Source: Solirubrobacter taibaiensis (lineage in GTDB: Bacteria; Actinomycetota; Thermoleophilia; Solirubrobacterales; Solirubrobacteraceae). Taken from it: a stretch of 64,000 bases of DNA. Shown here in pieces: positions 52,909 to 61,116 of this stretch. The position numbers were made by a program, and so were the translations under genes. Within the stretch, counting starts at the first letter, position 1; each line of letters begins with the position of its first letter. The notes under the pieces are model-generated. The model saw only the letters and a list, made by a program, of their open reading frames with translations, made no database searches and had not been told where the DNA came from. The DNA is taken from assembly GCA_027587225.1 (NCBI GenBank), contig JAPDDQ010000037.1, positions 1-64,000 of the forward strand, given 5' to 3'.

Positions 52909-55323
52909 ATGCGGATCGCGCTGGCCCTCACGGCGGCGCTGCTGCTCTTCGCTCCCGCGGCGCACGCACAGGCGCCGTGGGAGACGGCGGGCACGGTCAC
53001 GGACGGGCTCTTCGACGCCCAGACCGAACTCGTCCTGTCGGGCAGCGACGCAGCAGCGAACGACGCCGCCCGCGCCCGCAAGGCGTACGCGGGGGCGTTC
53101 GAGTCGACCATCGCCGAAGCCGATCCCACCGCCGACAAAGCGATCGAGGACGGCCTCGAGGCCGCGGCCACGGCGGCAGCAGACGACGACTCCGCGGCGC
53201 TCGCCGCCGCCCGCGGGACCGTCCGCGCCGGGCTGTTCCGCGGCGCCTACGCCGTCACCACCGAGGCCGCCGCGCGCGGCGACGCCGACACCGCCCGGCG
53301 CTGGCTGCTCCTGCGCGAGTACCGCACGGCCACACGCTTCACCCGCCCGGGCGCGGAGGGAACGCTCGCGCTCGAGCAACTCGGCCGCGGCACGCTCACG
53401 CCCAAGGTCGCGAACCAGGCCGTGACGAAGGACCTCCTCGACGCCTACCAGGCGCGGTTGCGCGAGCTGCTCGCCGACGTCCGCCGCGGCATCGAGCAGA
53501 ACCTCCCCGCCCGCCGCGCCGAGGCCTCCGCCCAGGCCGCGGGCTACTTCGCCATCCTCGCGCCCCGCTACGCCGAGGACCGCGGCGCGCCCGCCGCCGA
53601 GCAGGCACAAGCCGCGTTCGACGGGCTCCCGGGCACGATCGATGCCGCGGAGAAGGCGCTCACCGGCTTCACCGCCGCCCCGTTCACGCCGGAGGAGGCC
53701 GCCCGCCGCGCCCAGCAGCTCCTGCAGTTCCTGGAGCTCGTCCCGGTGGAGTACGGCCGCGGCGTGAAGGACACCAACGTCACACGCGACTTCGAGATCC
53801 AGGAGGCCGTCGCCTTCCGCACCGGCGCCGTCGGCGCGTTCGCGGACCTGCGCGACCAGCTCGCCAAGCGCGACGCCGCCCGCACGCAGACCGCCGCCGA
53901 CGCGATCACGGAGCTCGGCAAGCTCGTCGAGTTCGCCAACAAGAACAAAGAGGGCGTCGCCACCCACGAGCAGGTCGAGCAGGTCGAGGCCACCGCCGAG
54001 GCCGCGCTGAAGGCCGCGATGCCGAAGGCGTGGACCGAGCCCACCGACGAGTCCGACTACGACCTGATCGCGCTCACGCTGGATCGGATGGAGGCCGCCG
54101 TCGGCGCCGGCCAGTACCGCCAGGCCGAGCAGGCCCGGCTGGAGGCCTACGCGTTCTTCGAGTTCGGCCCGGAGCGCCGCCTACGCAGCTTCGACCAGGG
54201 CCTCGCGCTGGACATCGAGGGCCTGATCTGGTTCGGCGCCGCCGGCCAGGACGGGCTCGCCACCCAGATCGCGAACCGGGCGCCCCGGCGCGAGATCCGC
54301 GCGACCCGCCTCGCGCTGGACGCCAAGCTCGGCGACGCCGCCGCCACGCTCGGGGACTCCGCCAACAAGGCCACGGTCGTCACCAACAGCGCGATCATCG
54401 TCTTCCGCGAAGGACTGGAAGGCGTGCTGATCCTCGCCGCGATCACGGCCAGCATGGTCGGGCTGCGGCGCCGGCTCCGGCGGCCCGTGTTCATCGGCGC
54501 GTTCGCGGGCCTGATCGTCTCGATCATCACCTGGGTCCTCGCGATCACGATCCTGCAGTCGCTGGAGCGCTACGGCGAGAAGCTCGAGGCGGTGGTCGGG
54601 CTCATAGCCATCGGCGTACTGCTGCTGATCACGAACTGGTTCTTCCACAAGGTCTACTGGTCGGAGTGGATCGCCAAGTTCCACCGCCAGCGCAAGCGCT
54701 ACGAGAAGCTCGAGCGGACCGGCTTCTTCTCCGCGCAGGCGATCGGCCTGTTCGTCCTCGGCCTCACGAGCGTGTACCGCGAAGGGTTCGAGACGGTGCT
54801 GTTCCTGCAGTCGCTGCAGCTCTCCGCCGGCACCGCGACCGTGGTGGAAGGCGCGAGCCTCGGGCTGGCGCTGACGTTCGCCGTCGGCGCCGTCACGTTC
54901 TTCCTCCAGCGCAAGCTGCCCTACAAGAAGATGCTGATCGTCACCGGCGTCTTCATCGGGTTCGTGCTGGTCGTGATGGTCGGCCAGACCGCGCGCACGA
55001 TGCAGGGCACGGGCTGGATCCCGATCACGCCGATCGACATCTCGCTCCCGTACTGGCCGGGCCTGTGGCTCGGCATCTACCCGACGGTGGAGACGATCGG
55101 CGCGCAGATCGCCGCCGCGATCTTCGTGATCGGCTCCTACTACCTCGCCCAGGAGCTGAAGGTCAAGCGCCCGCGCCGGCGCCTAAAGCGCAAGGGCGCG
55201 AGCCCGCCGGGTGATCGGGAGGGGATGCCGGTAGCGACGAACGGGGAGCCGCTCGTGAGCGACGACGCTCAGCCCCAACCCGTGCTTGGCGGCGACACGA
55301 GCAATGAGGTCCGCGTCGAGTGA
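52909..55323 (+). CDS. FTR1-family iron permease with long extracytoplasmic N-terminal domain
   Basis: An 804-residue protein. The signal peptide ends AHAQ. An approximately 480-residue helical extracytoplasmic domain (about 22-490) is built of repeated Ala-rich helices. The FTR1 channel then has two Arg-Glu-Gly-x-Glu motifs, VFREGLEGVLI (about 500) and VYREGFETVLF (about 623), and seven hydrophobic segments. The C-terminal tail (about 745-804) is Arg/Lys-rich then acidic. In EfeU the motifs carry Fe3+ across the membrane. The usual third gene of the system, a DyP-type peroxidase (EfeB), is absent here. The tail overlaps the convergent YrdC-family gene by 141 bases. Confidence 0.88.
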   Translation: MRIALALTAALLLFAPAAHAQAPWETAGTVTDGLFDAQTELVLSGSDAAANDAARARKAYAGAFESTIAEADPTADKAIEDGLEAAATAAADDDSAALAAARGTVRAGLFRGAYAVTTEAAARGDADTARRWLLLREYRTATRFTRPGAEGTLALEQLGRGTLTPKVANQAVTKDLLDAYQARLRELLADVRRGIEQNLPARRAEASAQAAGYFAILAPRYAEDRGAPAAEQAQAAFDGLPGTIDAAEKALTGFTAAPFTPEEAARRAQQLLQFLELVPVEYGRGVKDTNVTRDFEIQEAVAFRTGAVGAFADLRDQLAKRDAARTQTAADAITELGKLVEFANKNKEGVATHEQVEQVEATAEAALKAAMPKAWTEPTDESDYDLIALTLDRMEAAVGAGQYRQAEQARLEAYAFFEFGPERRLRSFDQGLALDIEGLIWFGAAGQDGLATQIANRAPRREIRATRLALDAKLGDAAATLGDSANKATVVTNSAIIVFREGLEGVLILAAITASMVGLRRRLRRPVFIGAFAGLIVSIITWVLAITILQSLERYGEKLEAVVGLIAIGVLLLITNWFFHKVYWSEWIAKFHRQRKRYEKLERTGFFSAQAIGLFVLGLTSVYREGFETVLFLQSLQLSAGTATVVEGASLGLALTFAVGAVTFFLQRKLPYKKMLIVTGVFIGFVLVVMVGQTARTMQGTGWIPITPIDISLPYWPGLWLGIYPTVETIGAQIAAAIFVIGSYYLAQELKVKRPRRRLKRKGASPPGDREGMPVATNGEPLVSDDAQPQPVLGGDTSNEVRVE

Positions 55324-55962
55324 ACCGTGGCGCTCGAGCACGAGCTCGCCCGTCTGGAACCCGATGATCGACGTCGAGCACGGGCGATGATGCGGGTAGC
55401 GGCGCCGGTTCGCCCGCTCGTTGCGGTGGCCGATGAACACGACGTCGTCGCGGTGGCCGAACTCCTTGCGGATCTCACCGATCGCGTAGTGCGTGTCGTG
55501 CTTGTTGCGGTTCGCTGACGTGATGTAGAGGAGCTCCTCGCCGATCAGGTCCAGCACCTCGCCGATGAGCCCGTTCGACGGGCAGATGTCGCCCGGGGTG
55601 ATCAGCTGGACGGTGCCGTCGACGGTCAGGTGCGCCGGGACGTGCGCGGCCGCGGGCCCGCGGAAGCCGATCGGCCCGAGCGCCTGCAGGTCGGCCATCG
55701 TGCCCATCAGCGCGCTCCACGGCAGCTTCACGGCGTCCCAGTCGAAGACCCGGTTGGCCTTCTCCGGCGTGGTCGTGACGCTGCCGACCTGGTCGCGCGG
55801 ACGGCCCTTGAGCGCGTTCATCGCGTGCAGCGTCGCGAGGTCGGGCTTCGCGGCGAGCGCGCAGAAGTTCCCGAAGGCGTAGAAGAGTGCCGAACCCTCG
55901 GCCGTGGCCTCCGCGGCGTGGGTGCGGTCGGAGAGGTCGGCGATGTCGAGGATGGGCTGCAT
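55183..55962 (-). CDS. YrdC/Sua5-family protein (threonylcarbamoyl-AMP synthase-like)
   Basis: A 259-residue protein. Signature-like segments are NALKGRPRDQVGSVTTTPEK (the KxR-type nucleotide site), LLYITSANRNKHDTHYAIGEI (TSAN), and STSIIGFQTGELVLERHGSLD near the end. These follow YrdC-family order, but the spacing and the missing N-terminal 'T-x-Y-G' strand make the fold divergent; it may be a paralogue with another substrate rather than the essential tRNA-modification enzyme TsaC. The 141-base tail overlap with the FTR1 gene is unusually long. Confidence 0.65.
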   Translation of the reverse strand: MQPILDIADLSDRTHAAEATAEGSALFYAFGNFCALAAKPDLATLHAMNALKGRPRDQVGSVTTTPEKANRVFDWDAVKLPWSALMGTMADLQALGPIGFRGPAAAHVPAHLTVDGTVQLITPGDICPSNGLIGEVLDLIGEELLYITSANRNKHDTHYAIGEIRKEFGHRDDVVFIGHRNERANRRRYPHHRPCSTSIIGFQTGELVLERHGSLDADLIARVAAKHGLGLSVVAHERLPVRRYRHPLPITRRARALAL

Positions 55963-56001
55963 GTGGGAGGTTGTCCCACACGCAGCTTGGCCTCTTCTTG
56001 G

Positions 56002-58461
56002 CTACGGGTTGGTCGTTCCCAAGGAGAACGTGAGCACCTTGGAGTAGGTGCCGGTGCGCAGCGCGTCGGTGTCCTTCACGAGCTGCTTGAAGCCGACTGA
56101 CACGGCCTCGTTGGCGGTCGGCGCCGTCCACGCCGTCTTGCCGAGCTCCACCCGCAGCGGCTCCGGCAGCGTGAACGCGCCGTTGGCGAGGTGGCCGGGG
56201 TCGGACACGGTGAGCGTCGCGTCGCCGGCCGTCGAGGTCACGGTCGCGGTCGTCTGCGCCGTGTACTCCTTCGTCGCGCCCGGGGCGAAGGCGCCGAACG
56301 TCGGCGCGCCGGCGAGGGTGAGCGAGAGCGTGGCCGGGACGCTCGCCGTGGCGCCGCCCTCGACCGGGGTCTGGATCGTCGGCCGCACCGCCTTGCCTTC
56401 TGCCCGCAGATGCAGCGTGGCGTTCGGCTTGCCGTCGAGCGCGACCTCGACACGGGCGCCGTCGCCCAGCGCCGCGTACTGGAGGGCGGTGAGGGCGAAC
56501 GTCGCCTTGCCGCCGGTCAGGGTGGCCGTGCCCAGGTCGAAGCGGTCGCCCGTATGCGGCTCGACGACCTGGATCGCCGCCTTGGCGCCGGTCGCGGCGA
56601 CCTCGATCGTGTTGTGCACCAGCGTCGCCGTGGTGGCCTCGGTGGTGCTCGGGGTGCGGGCCGCGTTCATGAACTTCGTCGCCGCGAGGGCGCGGTCGAC
56701 GATCCGCACGTCGCCGATCAGGCCGTTGAACGTCTGCTCGACGACGTTCGCGTAGTCGGTGGCGCCGAGCATCCAGTACTTGCCCGTGCTGCCGAGGCCG
56801 ACGGCCGGTGAGAGCGGGTTACGGCCCATCAGGGCGCCGTCGATGTAGAGGTCGGTGTAGCGGCCGTCGTTGACCGCCGCGACGTGCGTCCAGCGGTTTG
56901 ACGCCATGCCGTGACCCCACGCGGTGATCAGACGGTCGGTGCTGGTCGGCCAGACCGCCCACTGCAGCTCCGCGCCACCCGACAGCGCAAGGGCGATCGC
57001 GGACTCGTCCGGATCGTCCTTGGTGCGCCCGAGGTCACGGCCGGTGCCCTGCTGACCGAGGATGCCCATCCACGCGTTGGCGTTGCAGCAGCCGGCCGGG
57101 AGCTTGACGAAGGCCTCGAACGTGTAGCCGTGCTTGAACTCCTTCGTGTTCAGGGGCGCACCGTCGGCCGTGCGCAGGTAGGTGCCGCGGCGCTGGCTCT
57201 TGTTCGCGGTGAACTTGAGGGACTTGGCGGACGGCTGGTCTTCACTGTGGTCGTCGTCGACCGTGACCGTCGTCTGCTCGCCGGTCGAACCGGTGAGCGT
57301 GGCGGGCGTGAGGTCGTTGCCGTTGCCGGAGAGGTCGTCGAGCTTCGTCACGGGGCCGGTACCGGCCGGGCGCCAGAGGGCGAGCGTGCCCGGCACCTTG
57401 AGCGCCTCGGTGGCGACGTCGGCGGGCGCCGGCTTCGGGTCCAGTCGCTGCGCGAGGGCCTTGAAGTCGACCGGGATCTGGAAGCGGCTCTGGGCCTCCG
57501 TCTTCTCGAGCATCTGACGCTCGTGGACGTTGCGGTCGGCTTCCTTCTGGCCCATGACCCACGGCGAGAACGTCTCGACGTCGATCACGTTGCGGTCGAG
57601 GTCGAACGCGTAGGTGCGGATGATGCCCGCGCCGCCGTAGTACATGTCCTGGTAGTCCGCGAGGTTCAAGAAGACGTCGTGGCCGAAGTCGTTCTTGAGC
57701 GTCGTGCGGCCGACGGGCCAGTTGTGGCCGGCGAGGCCGAGCACCACCTGGTCGTTCTTGCGGATGAGGTTGTTCCAGACCGTGTTGCCGTTGCCGGTCA
57801 GCGACGCGTTGCCCTCCGCGTTGCTCGAGAGCAGCTCGTGCGTGGTGACGATCGTGGGGACGGTCTTGTTGGCGTCGAGGATGCCCTGCGCCCAGGCGAT
57901 GCCCGCGGCGGAGAGCCGCCAGTCGAGCGCGAGCACGAGCCACTGGCGACCGCCCGCCGTGAAGCGGTGCGCGGTGTTGTAGCCGTTCGTGGAGCCGCCG
58001 ATGAACGCGGACGAGCCGGCGTATCGGCTCAGGCCGAACGCCTTCGAGAACGGCGACTCGGGGCGGGTGTCGTTCGTGCCCGAGTTGATGTCGTGGTTGC
58101 CGGCGGGGACGCTGTAGGGCACCTTCGCGCGGTCCAGGATCCGGTACGCCTGATCGGCGCGCTCGACCTGGTTCTGCAGGCCGTCCTGCGTCACGTCACC
58201 CAGGCCCGCGACGAACGCGATGTTCTCGCTCGTGCGCTGCTTGACGATCCAGTTGAAGGCGGCCGTGACGGGCTCGCTGTCGCCGCGGTCGTCGTCGAAC
58301 AGGTACTGCGTATCCGGGATCACCGCGACCGTGAACCGGTTGCTGGTCGGGTCGAGGGCGGGCGTCGAGCTACCGCCACCGGTTTGGGCACGGACGGCCA
58401 CTGCGACGAGCAGCGCGAGCACAAGGCCCATCGCCATCCCGGCGCGCAAGAATCGAGTCAT
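56002..58461 (-). CDS. Secreted metallophosphoesterase with LamG-like domain
   Basis: An 819-residue exported protein (signal peptide ending AVRAQ). The calcineurin-like phosphoesterase spans about 40-310: VAVIPDTQYLF (Asp, first metal motif), VAGLGDVTQDGL (Gly-Asp), PAGNHDINSG (Asn-His), and later THELLSS and LAGHNW, which supply the remaining His ligands. The LamG/concanavalin-like domain is at about 350-600 (FTFEAFVKLPAG, WTHVAAVNDG, IGDVRIVDRALAATK), followed by Ig-like beta repeats to the end. The substrate is an extracellular phosphoester, not known. It is monocistronic with the selC tRNA behind its start on the other strand. Confidence 0.88.
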   Translation of the reverse strand: MTRFLRAGMAMGLVLALLVAVAVRAQTGGGSSTPALDPTSNRFTVAVIPDTQYLFDDDRGDSEPVTAAFNWIVKQRTSENIAFVAGLGDVTQDGLQNQVERADQAYRILDRAKVPYSVPAGNHDINSGTNDTRPESPFSKAFGLSRYAGSSAFIGGSTNGYNTAHRFTAGGRQWLVLALDWRLSAAGIAWAQGILDANKTVPTIVTTHELLSSNAEGNASLTGNGNTVWNNLIRKNDQVVLGLAGHNWPVGRTTLKNDFGHDVFLNLADYQDMYYGGAGIIRTYAFDLDRNVIDVETFSPWVMGQKEADRNVHERQMLEKTEAQSRFQIPVDFKALAQRLDPKPAPADVATEALKVPGTLALWRPAGTGPVTKLDDLSGNGNDLTPATLTGSTGEQTTVTVDDDHSEDQPSAKSLKFTANKSQRRGTYLRTADGAPLNTKEFKHGYTFEAFVKLPAGCCNANAWMGILGQQGTGRDLGRTKDDPDESAIALALSGGAELQWAVWPTSTDRLITAWGHGMASNRWTHVAAVNDGRYTDLYIDGALMGRNPLSPAVGLGSTGKYWMLGATDYANVVEQTFNGLIGDVRIVDRALAATKFMNAARTPSTTEATTATLVHNTIEVAATGAKAAIQVVEPHTGDRFDLGTATLTGGKATFALTALQYAALGDGARVEVALDGKPNATLHLRAEGKAVRPTIQTPVEGGATASVPATLSLTLAGAPTFGAFAPGATKEYTAQTTATVTSTAGDATLTVSDPGHLANGAFTLPEPLRVELGKTAWTAPTANEAVSVGFKQLVKDTDALRTGTYSKVLTFSLGTTNP

Positions 58462-58543
58462 GCGCGCGACGCTATGGCTGCGGTCTGCGTGCGATGTGAC
58501 CGCCCGGTGTCCCCCGCGTGAACGGCTCGTTAGCCTGCTCCGC

Positions 58544-58636
58544 GGAGCGGCCCGGGGCTGGTGCCCCAGCGAGTCTTCAAAACTCGTCGGCCGTCGTAAC
58601 CCGGCGGTGGGTCGGTTCGATTCCGGCGCCGCTCCG
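58544..58636 (+). tRNA. selC: tRNA-Sec (selenocysteine tRNA, anticodon TCA)
   Basis: An 8-bp acceptor stem GGAGCGGC (58544-58551) with GCCGCTCC (58628-58635), then G as discriminator. The D stem is GGGGC-TGGT-GCCCC. The anticodon arm is CGAGT-CTTCAAA-ACTCG with anticodon TCA in the loop. A long variable arm follows, and the T arm is GTCGG-TTCGATT-CCGGC. Eight acceptor pairs plus five T-stem pairs, an extended D stem and the UCA anticodon define bacterial selC. CCA is not encoded. Its 3' end touches the stop codon of the convergent NUDIX gene. TAGCCT at 58531-58536 may be the -10 box. Confidence 0.95.
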
Positions 58637-59014
58637 CTACAGGTGCGCGAGCAGGGCGGCGCTGAGCGGGAACAGCGGCTCCGGCGGGTCGGTCGGGTCG
58701 ATCCAGGCGAAGTCGCTGAACTTGTCCGGCTCGAGCACTTGCGGGTCGGCGTCGGCGGCGACGTCCACGAGCACGCCGGCGACGAGCCAGCCGTGGTCGA
58801 GCGCGGCCGCGAAGATCCGGCCGTCGTCGGCGACGATGCCCGTCTCCTCGGCGAGCTCGCGCAGGCCGCAGGCCTCGATCGTCTCGCCGCCTTCGAGCTT
58901 GCCGCCCGGGATGGCGAGGGGACGGCCCGGTTCGGCGACGCGGCGGCCGACGAGGACGCGGCCGTCGGGGCGGCGCACGACGATGCCGACGCCGGCGCGG
59001 GTGGAGGTGCTCAC
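58637..59014 (-). CDS. NUDIX hydrolase (MutT-like)
   Basis: A 125-residue single-domain NUDIX protein. The box GGKLEGGETIEACGLRELAEETGI is at about 37-60 (only its key residues matter: G, E, R-E-L-x-E-E-x-G). ARPLAIPGGK before it and LDHGWLVAGVLVDV after it fit nucleotide-pool cleaning enzymes such as CTP or 8-oxo-dGTP pyrophosphohydrolases. The stop is directly next to the tRNA-Sec 3' end. Confidence 0.9.
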   Translation of the reverse strand: MSTSTRAGVGIVVRRPDGRVLVGRRVAEPGRPLAIPGGKLEGGETIEACGLRELAEETGIVADDGRIFAAALDHGWLVAGVLVDVAADADPQVLEPDKFSDFAWIDPTDPPEPLFPLSAALLAHL

Positions 59015-59032
59015 AGCGCCATTAAACGAGTT

Positions 59033-59053
59033 GAGCCGCCCCGTAGGCGGCTC
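59033..59053. terminator. 8-bp hairpin between the TetR and NUDIX genes
   Basis: GAGCCGCC, loop CCGTA, GGCGGCTC. It lies downstream of the TetR gene on the minus strand and upstream of the NUDIX start. There is no clear T run, so the terminator role is only likely. Confidence 0.5.
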
Positions 59054-59099
59054 GTTCTCTCTTGTTATCGGCAGCGGCCTTGAGAACCTTGAGCCCGAT

Positions 59100-59636
59100 T
59101 CACTTAGTTGGCGCGTTGGCGCTCAACTCGGCGTCGATGGCGCTCTGCAGCAGGCCTCGAGCGCGGTCGAGTTCCAGCGCTCCGGCGAGCCAGCGGGCGG
59201 CCAGGCCGTCGACGAGCGCGGTGAGGCGTTCGGCGGCGGCACGGGCGTCGATCTCCGGCGCCTCGGCGGCGGCGGCGGTCGCCACGAGGTCGACCCACGC
59301 GGCGGTCGCCTCGCGCACCTTCTCCTGCAGCGCGGGTTGGAAGACGGCGGACGCCTGGATCTCGCCCCAGACGGCGGAGACGCCGCGGGCGGACTCGTCG
59401 AGCTCGGCCAGCAGCGTCGCACGCAGGCCGGCCTCGGCGACGCGAGCGGCGCGCTCGTTCGCGTGGTCGAGCGTCGCGCCGACGAGCCCGTTGCGAGAGC
59501 CGAAGTAGTAGTAGATCAGCGAGACGGCGACGCCCGCCTCCGCTGCGACGGTCTCCACGCGGAGCCCGCGGACGCCGTGCTGGGCGATCACGGAGATCGC
59601 CGCGTCGAGGATCAACCGCCTGCGGTCCGGTGCCAT
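59100..59636 (-). CDS. TetR-family transcriptional regulator
   Basis: A 178-residue repressor. The DNA-binding domain is RRRLILDAAISVIAQHGVRGL, RVETVAAEAGVAVSLIYYYFGSRNGLV (about 4-55). The rest is the helical ligand domain with an Ala-rich core. It is divergent from the permease gene. The 67-base gap holds a promoter for the permease and TTGA-N8-TCAA (59667-59682), a possible operator. It probably represses the permease-ureohydrolase pair. The ATG at 59648 would add four residues. Confidence 0.92.
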   Translation of the reverse strand: MAPDRRRLILDAAISVIAQHGVRGLRVETVAAEAGVAVSLIYYYFGSRNGLVGATLDHANERAARVAEAGLRATLLAELDESARGVSAVWGEIQASAVFQPALQEKVREATAAWVDLVATAAAAEAPEIDARAAAERLTALVDGLAARWLAGALELDRARGLLQSAIDAELSANAPTK

Positions 59637-59666
59637 GACCGGCCGCACCTTACCGTGCGCTCAATC

Positions 59667-59695
59667 TTGACTGAATTTTCAATCTAGGCTACTTT
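59667..59695 (+). promoter_or_regulatory. Promoter of the permease-ureohydrolase operon
   Basis: TTGACT (59667-59672) and TACTTT (59690-59695) with a 17-bp spacer. The start would fall within a few bases of the ATG at 59704, so the mRNA leader is very short or absent. The -35 region overlaps the inverted TTGA-N8-TCAA (59667-59682). Confidence 0.65.
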
Positions 59696-59703
59696 CCCGC
59701 TCC

Positions 59704-61116
59704 ATGGCGACGATCACCCACGCAGTCCCGCTGACTCGGGCGGGCCGGATCGAAGAGACCGGGGTGGCGTACATCCCGGAGGCCGAGCGGGACTCGCGGC
59801 CGGCCAACCTGGCGACGGTCTTCTTCGGCGGGAACCTCGCGTTCTCGGTGATCGTGTTCGGCTGGCTGCCGGTGACGTTCGGGCTCGGCTGGTGGGCGAC
59901 GGTGTCCGCCAGCGCGCTCGGGCTGGCGATCGGGACGCTGATCACGGCGCCACTCGCGCTGCTCGGCCCGCGCACGGGCACGAACAACACGGTCGCCAGC
60001 GGCGCCCACTTCGGCGTGCGCGGTCGGCTGCTGGGGTCCGGGCTGACGATCGCGTTCGCGCTGGCCTACGCGGCGATCGCGGTGTGGACCTCCGGGGACG
60101 CGCTGGTCGCGGCGGCGCACCGGCTGCTGGGCACCGAGATCAGCGACCCGGCGCTGGCGCTCGGCTACGCGCTGATCGCGGCCGAGATCACGCTCGTCGC
60201 GCTGTACGGGCACGCGACCGTGGTCGCCGTGCAGCGGTTCGTCGTGCCGGTCGTGGGTGTGCTCCTGCTGCTCGGCATCCCGGCGTTCGCGGGCGACTTC
60301 AGCGCCGGCGGATCGGGCGAGTACCTGCTCGGCGGCTTCTGGCCGACGTGGGCGCTGGTGGTGACGATCGCCGCCGCCGGGCCGCTGTCCTACGCGCCGT
60401 CGCTCGGCGACTACACGCGCCGGATCTCCCGCCGCCACGGCGATGCCCGGGTGCTCACCGCGGCCGCGTTCGGCGTCTTCGGCGGCTTGCTCGTCGCGAC
60501 GCTGTTCGGCGCGTTCACGGCCCTGGCGATCGGCGCCGGCGACTCCTACGTCGGCGACCTCGTCGCCGCCGCACCGGCCTGGTACGTGCTGCCGATCCTG
60601 TTCGTCGCGCTCGCCGGGGGCGTCGGGCAGGGCGTGCTGAACCTGTACGCGAGCGGACTGGACCTCGAAGCGCTCGTCCCGCGCCTGCGCCGCGTCCACA
60701 CGACGCTGATCACGAGCGCCGCGGCCATCGTCCTGCTCTACCTCGGCACGTTCGCGCTGGACGCCGTCGACTCGATCACGGCCATGACGCTCGTGCTGAA
60801 CGGCGTCGCGGTGCCGTGGGTGGTCGTCAACCTGCTCGGGTTCCTGGTCGCGCGGCGGCGCAGGTACGACCCGCACGACCTGCAGGTGTTCAACGAGGGC
60901 CGCACCGGCGGGCGCTACTGGTTCACCGGCGGCTGGAACCTGCGCGCGCTGCTGGCCTGGGTCTGCGGCTCGATCGCCGGGCTCTCGACCGTCGCCACCG
61001 ACCTCTACACCGGCCCGTTCGCGGACCTCGCGGGCGGCGTCGACCTGTCCCTCGCCGCTTCGGCGCTCGTCGCCGCGGCGGTCTACCTCATCGCTCTGAA
61101 GGTGGTGCCCGAATGA
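59704..61116 (+). CDS. NCS1-family permease (cytosine/purine/allantoin type)
   Basis: A 470-residue membrane transporter with about 12 hydrophobic segments. The N-terminal motif RSDSRP-like (ERDSRPANLATVFFGGNLAFSV) and the segment LGPRTGTNNTVASGAHFGVRG, plus YAPSLGDYTRRISRR in the middle, are signatures of the NCS1 family. Substrates in the family are nucleobases, allantoin, hydantoins, and thiamine. With a ureohydrolase next in the operon, a guanidino- or ureido-compound is the likely cargo. The stop overlaps the ureohydrolase start (ATGA). Confidence 0.9.
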   Translation: MATITHAVPLTRAGRIEETGVAYIPEAERDSRPANLATVFFGGNLAFSVIVFGWLPVTFGLGWWATVSASALGLAIGTLITAPLALLGPRTGTNNTVASGAHFGVRGRLLGSGLTIAFALAYAAIAVWTSGDALVAAAHRLLGTEISDPALALGYALIAAEITLVALYGHATVVAVQRFVVPVVGVLLLLGIPAFAGDFSAGGSGEYLLGGFWPTWALVVTIAAAGPLSYAPSLGDYTRRISRRHGDARVLTAAAFGVFGGLLVATLFGAFTALAIGAGDSYVGDLVAAAPAWYVLPILFVALAGGVGQGVLNLYASGLDLEALVPRLRRVHTTLITSAAAIVLLYLGTFALDAVDSITAMTLVLNGVAVPWVVVNLLGFLVARRRRYDPHDLQVFNEGRTGGRYWFTGGWNLRALLAWVCGSIAGLSTVATDLYTGPFADLAGGVDLSLAASALVAAAVYLIALKVVPE

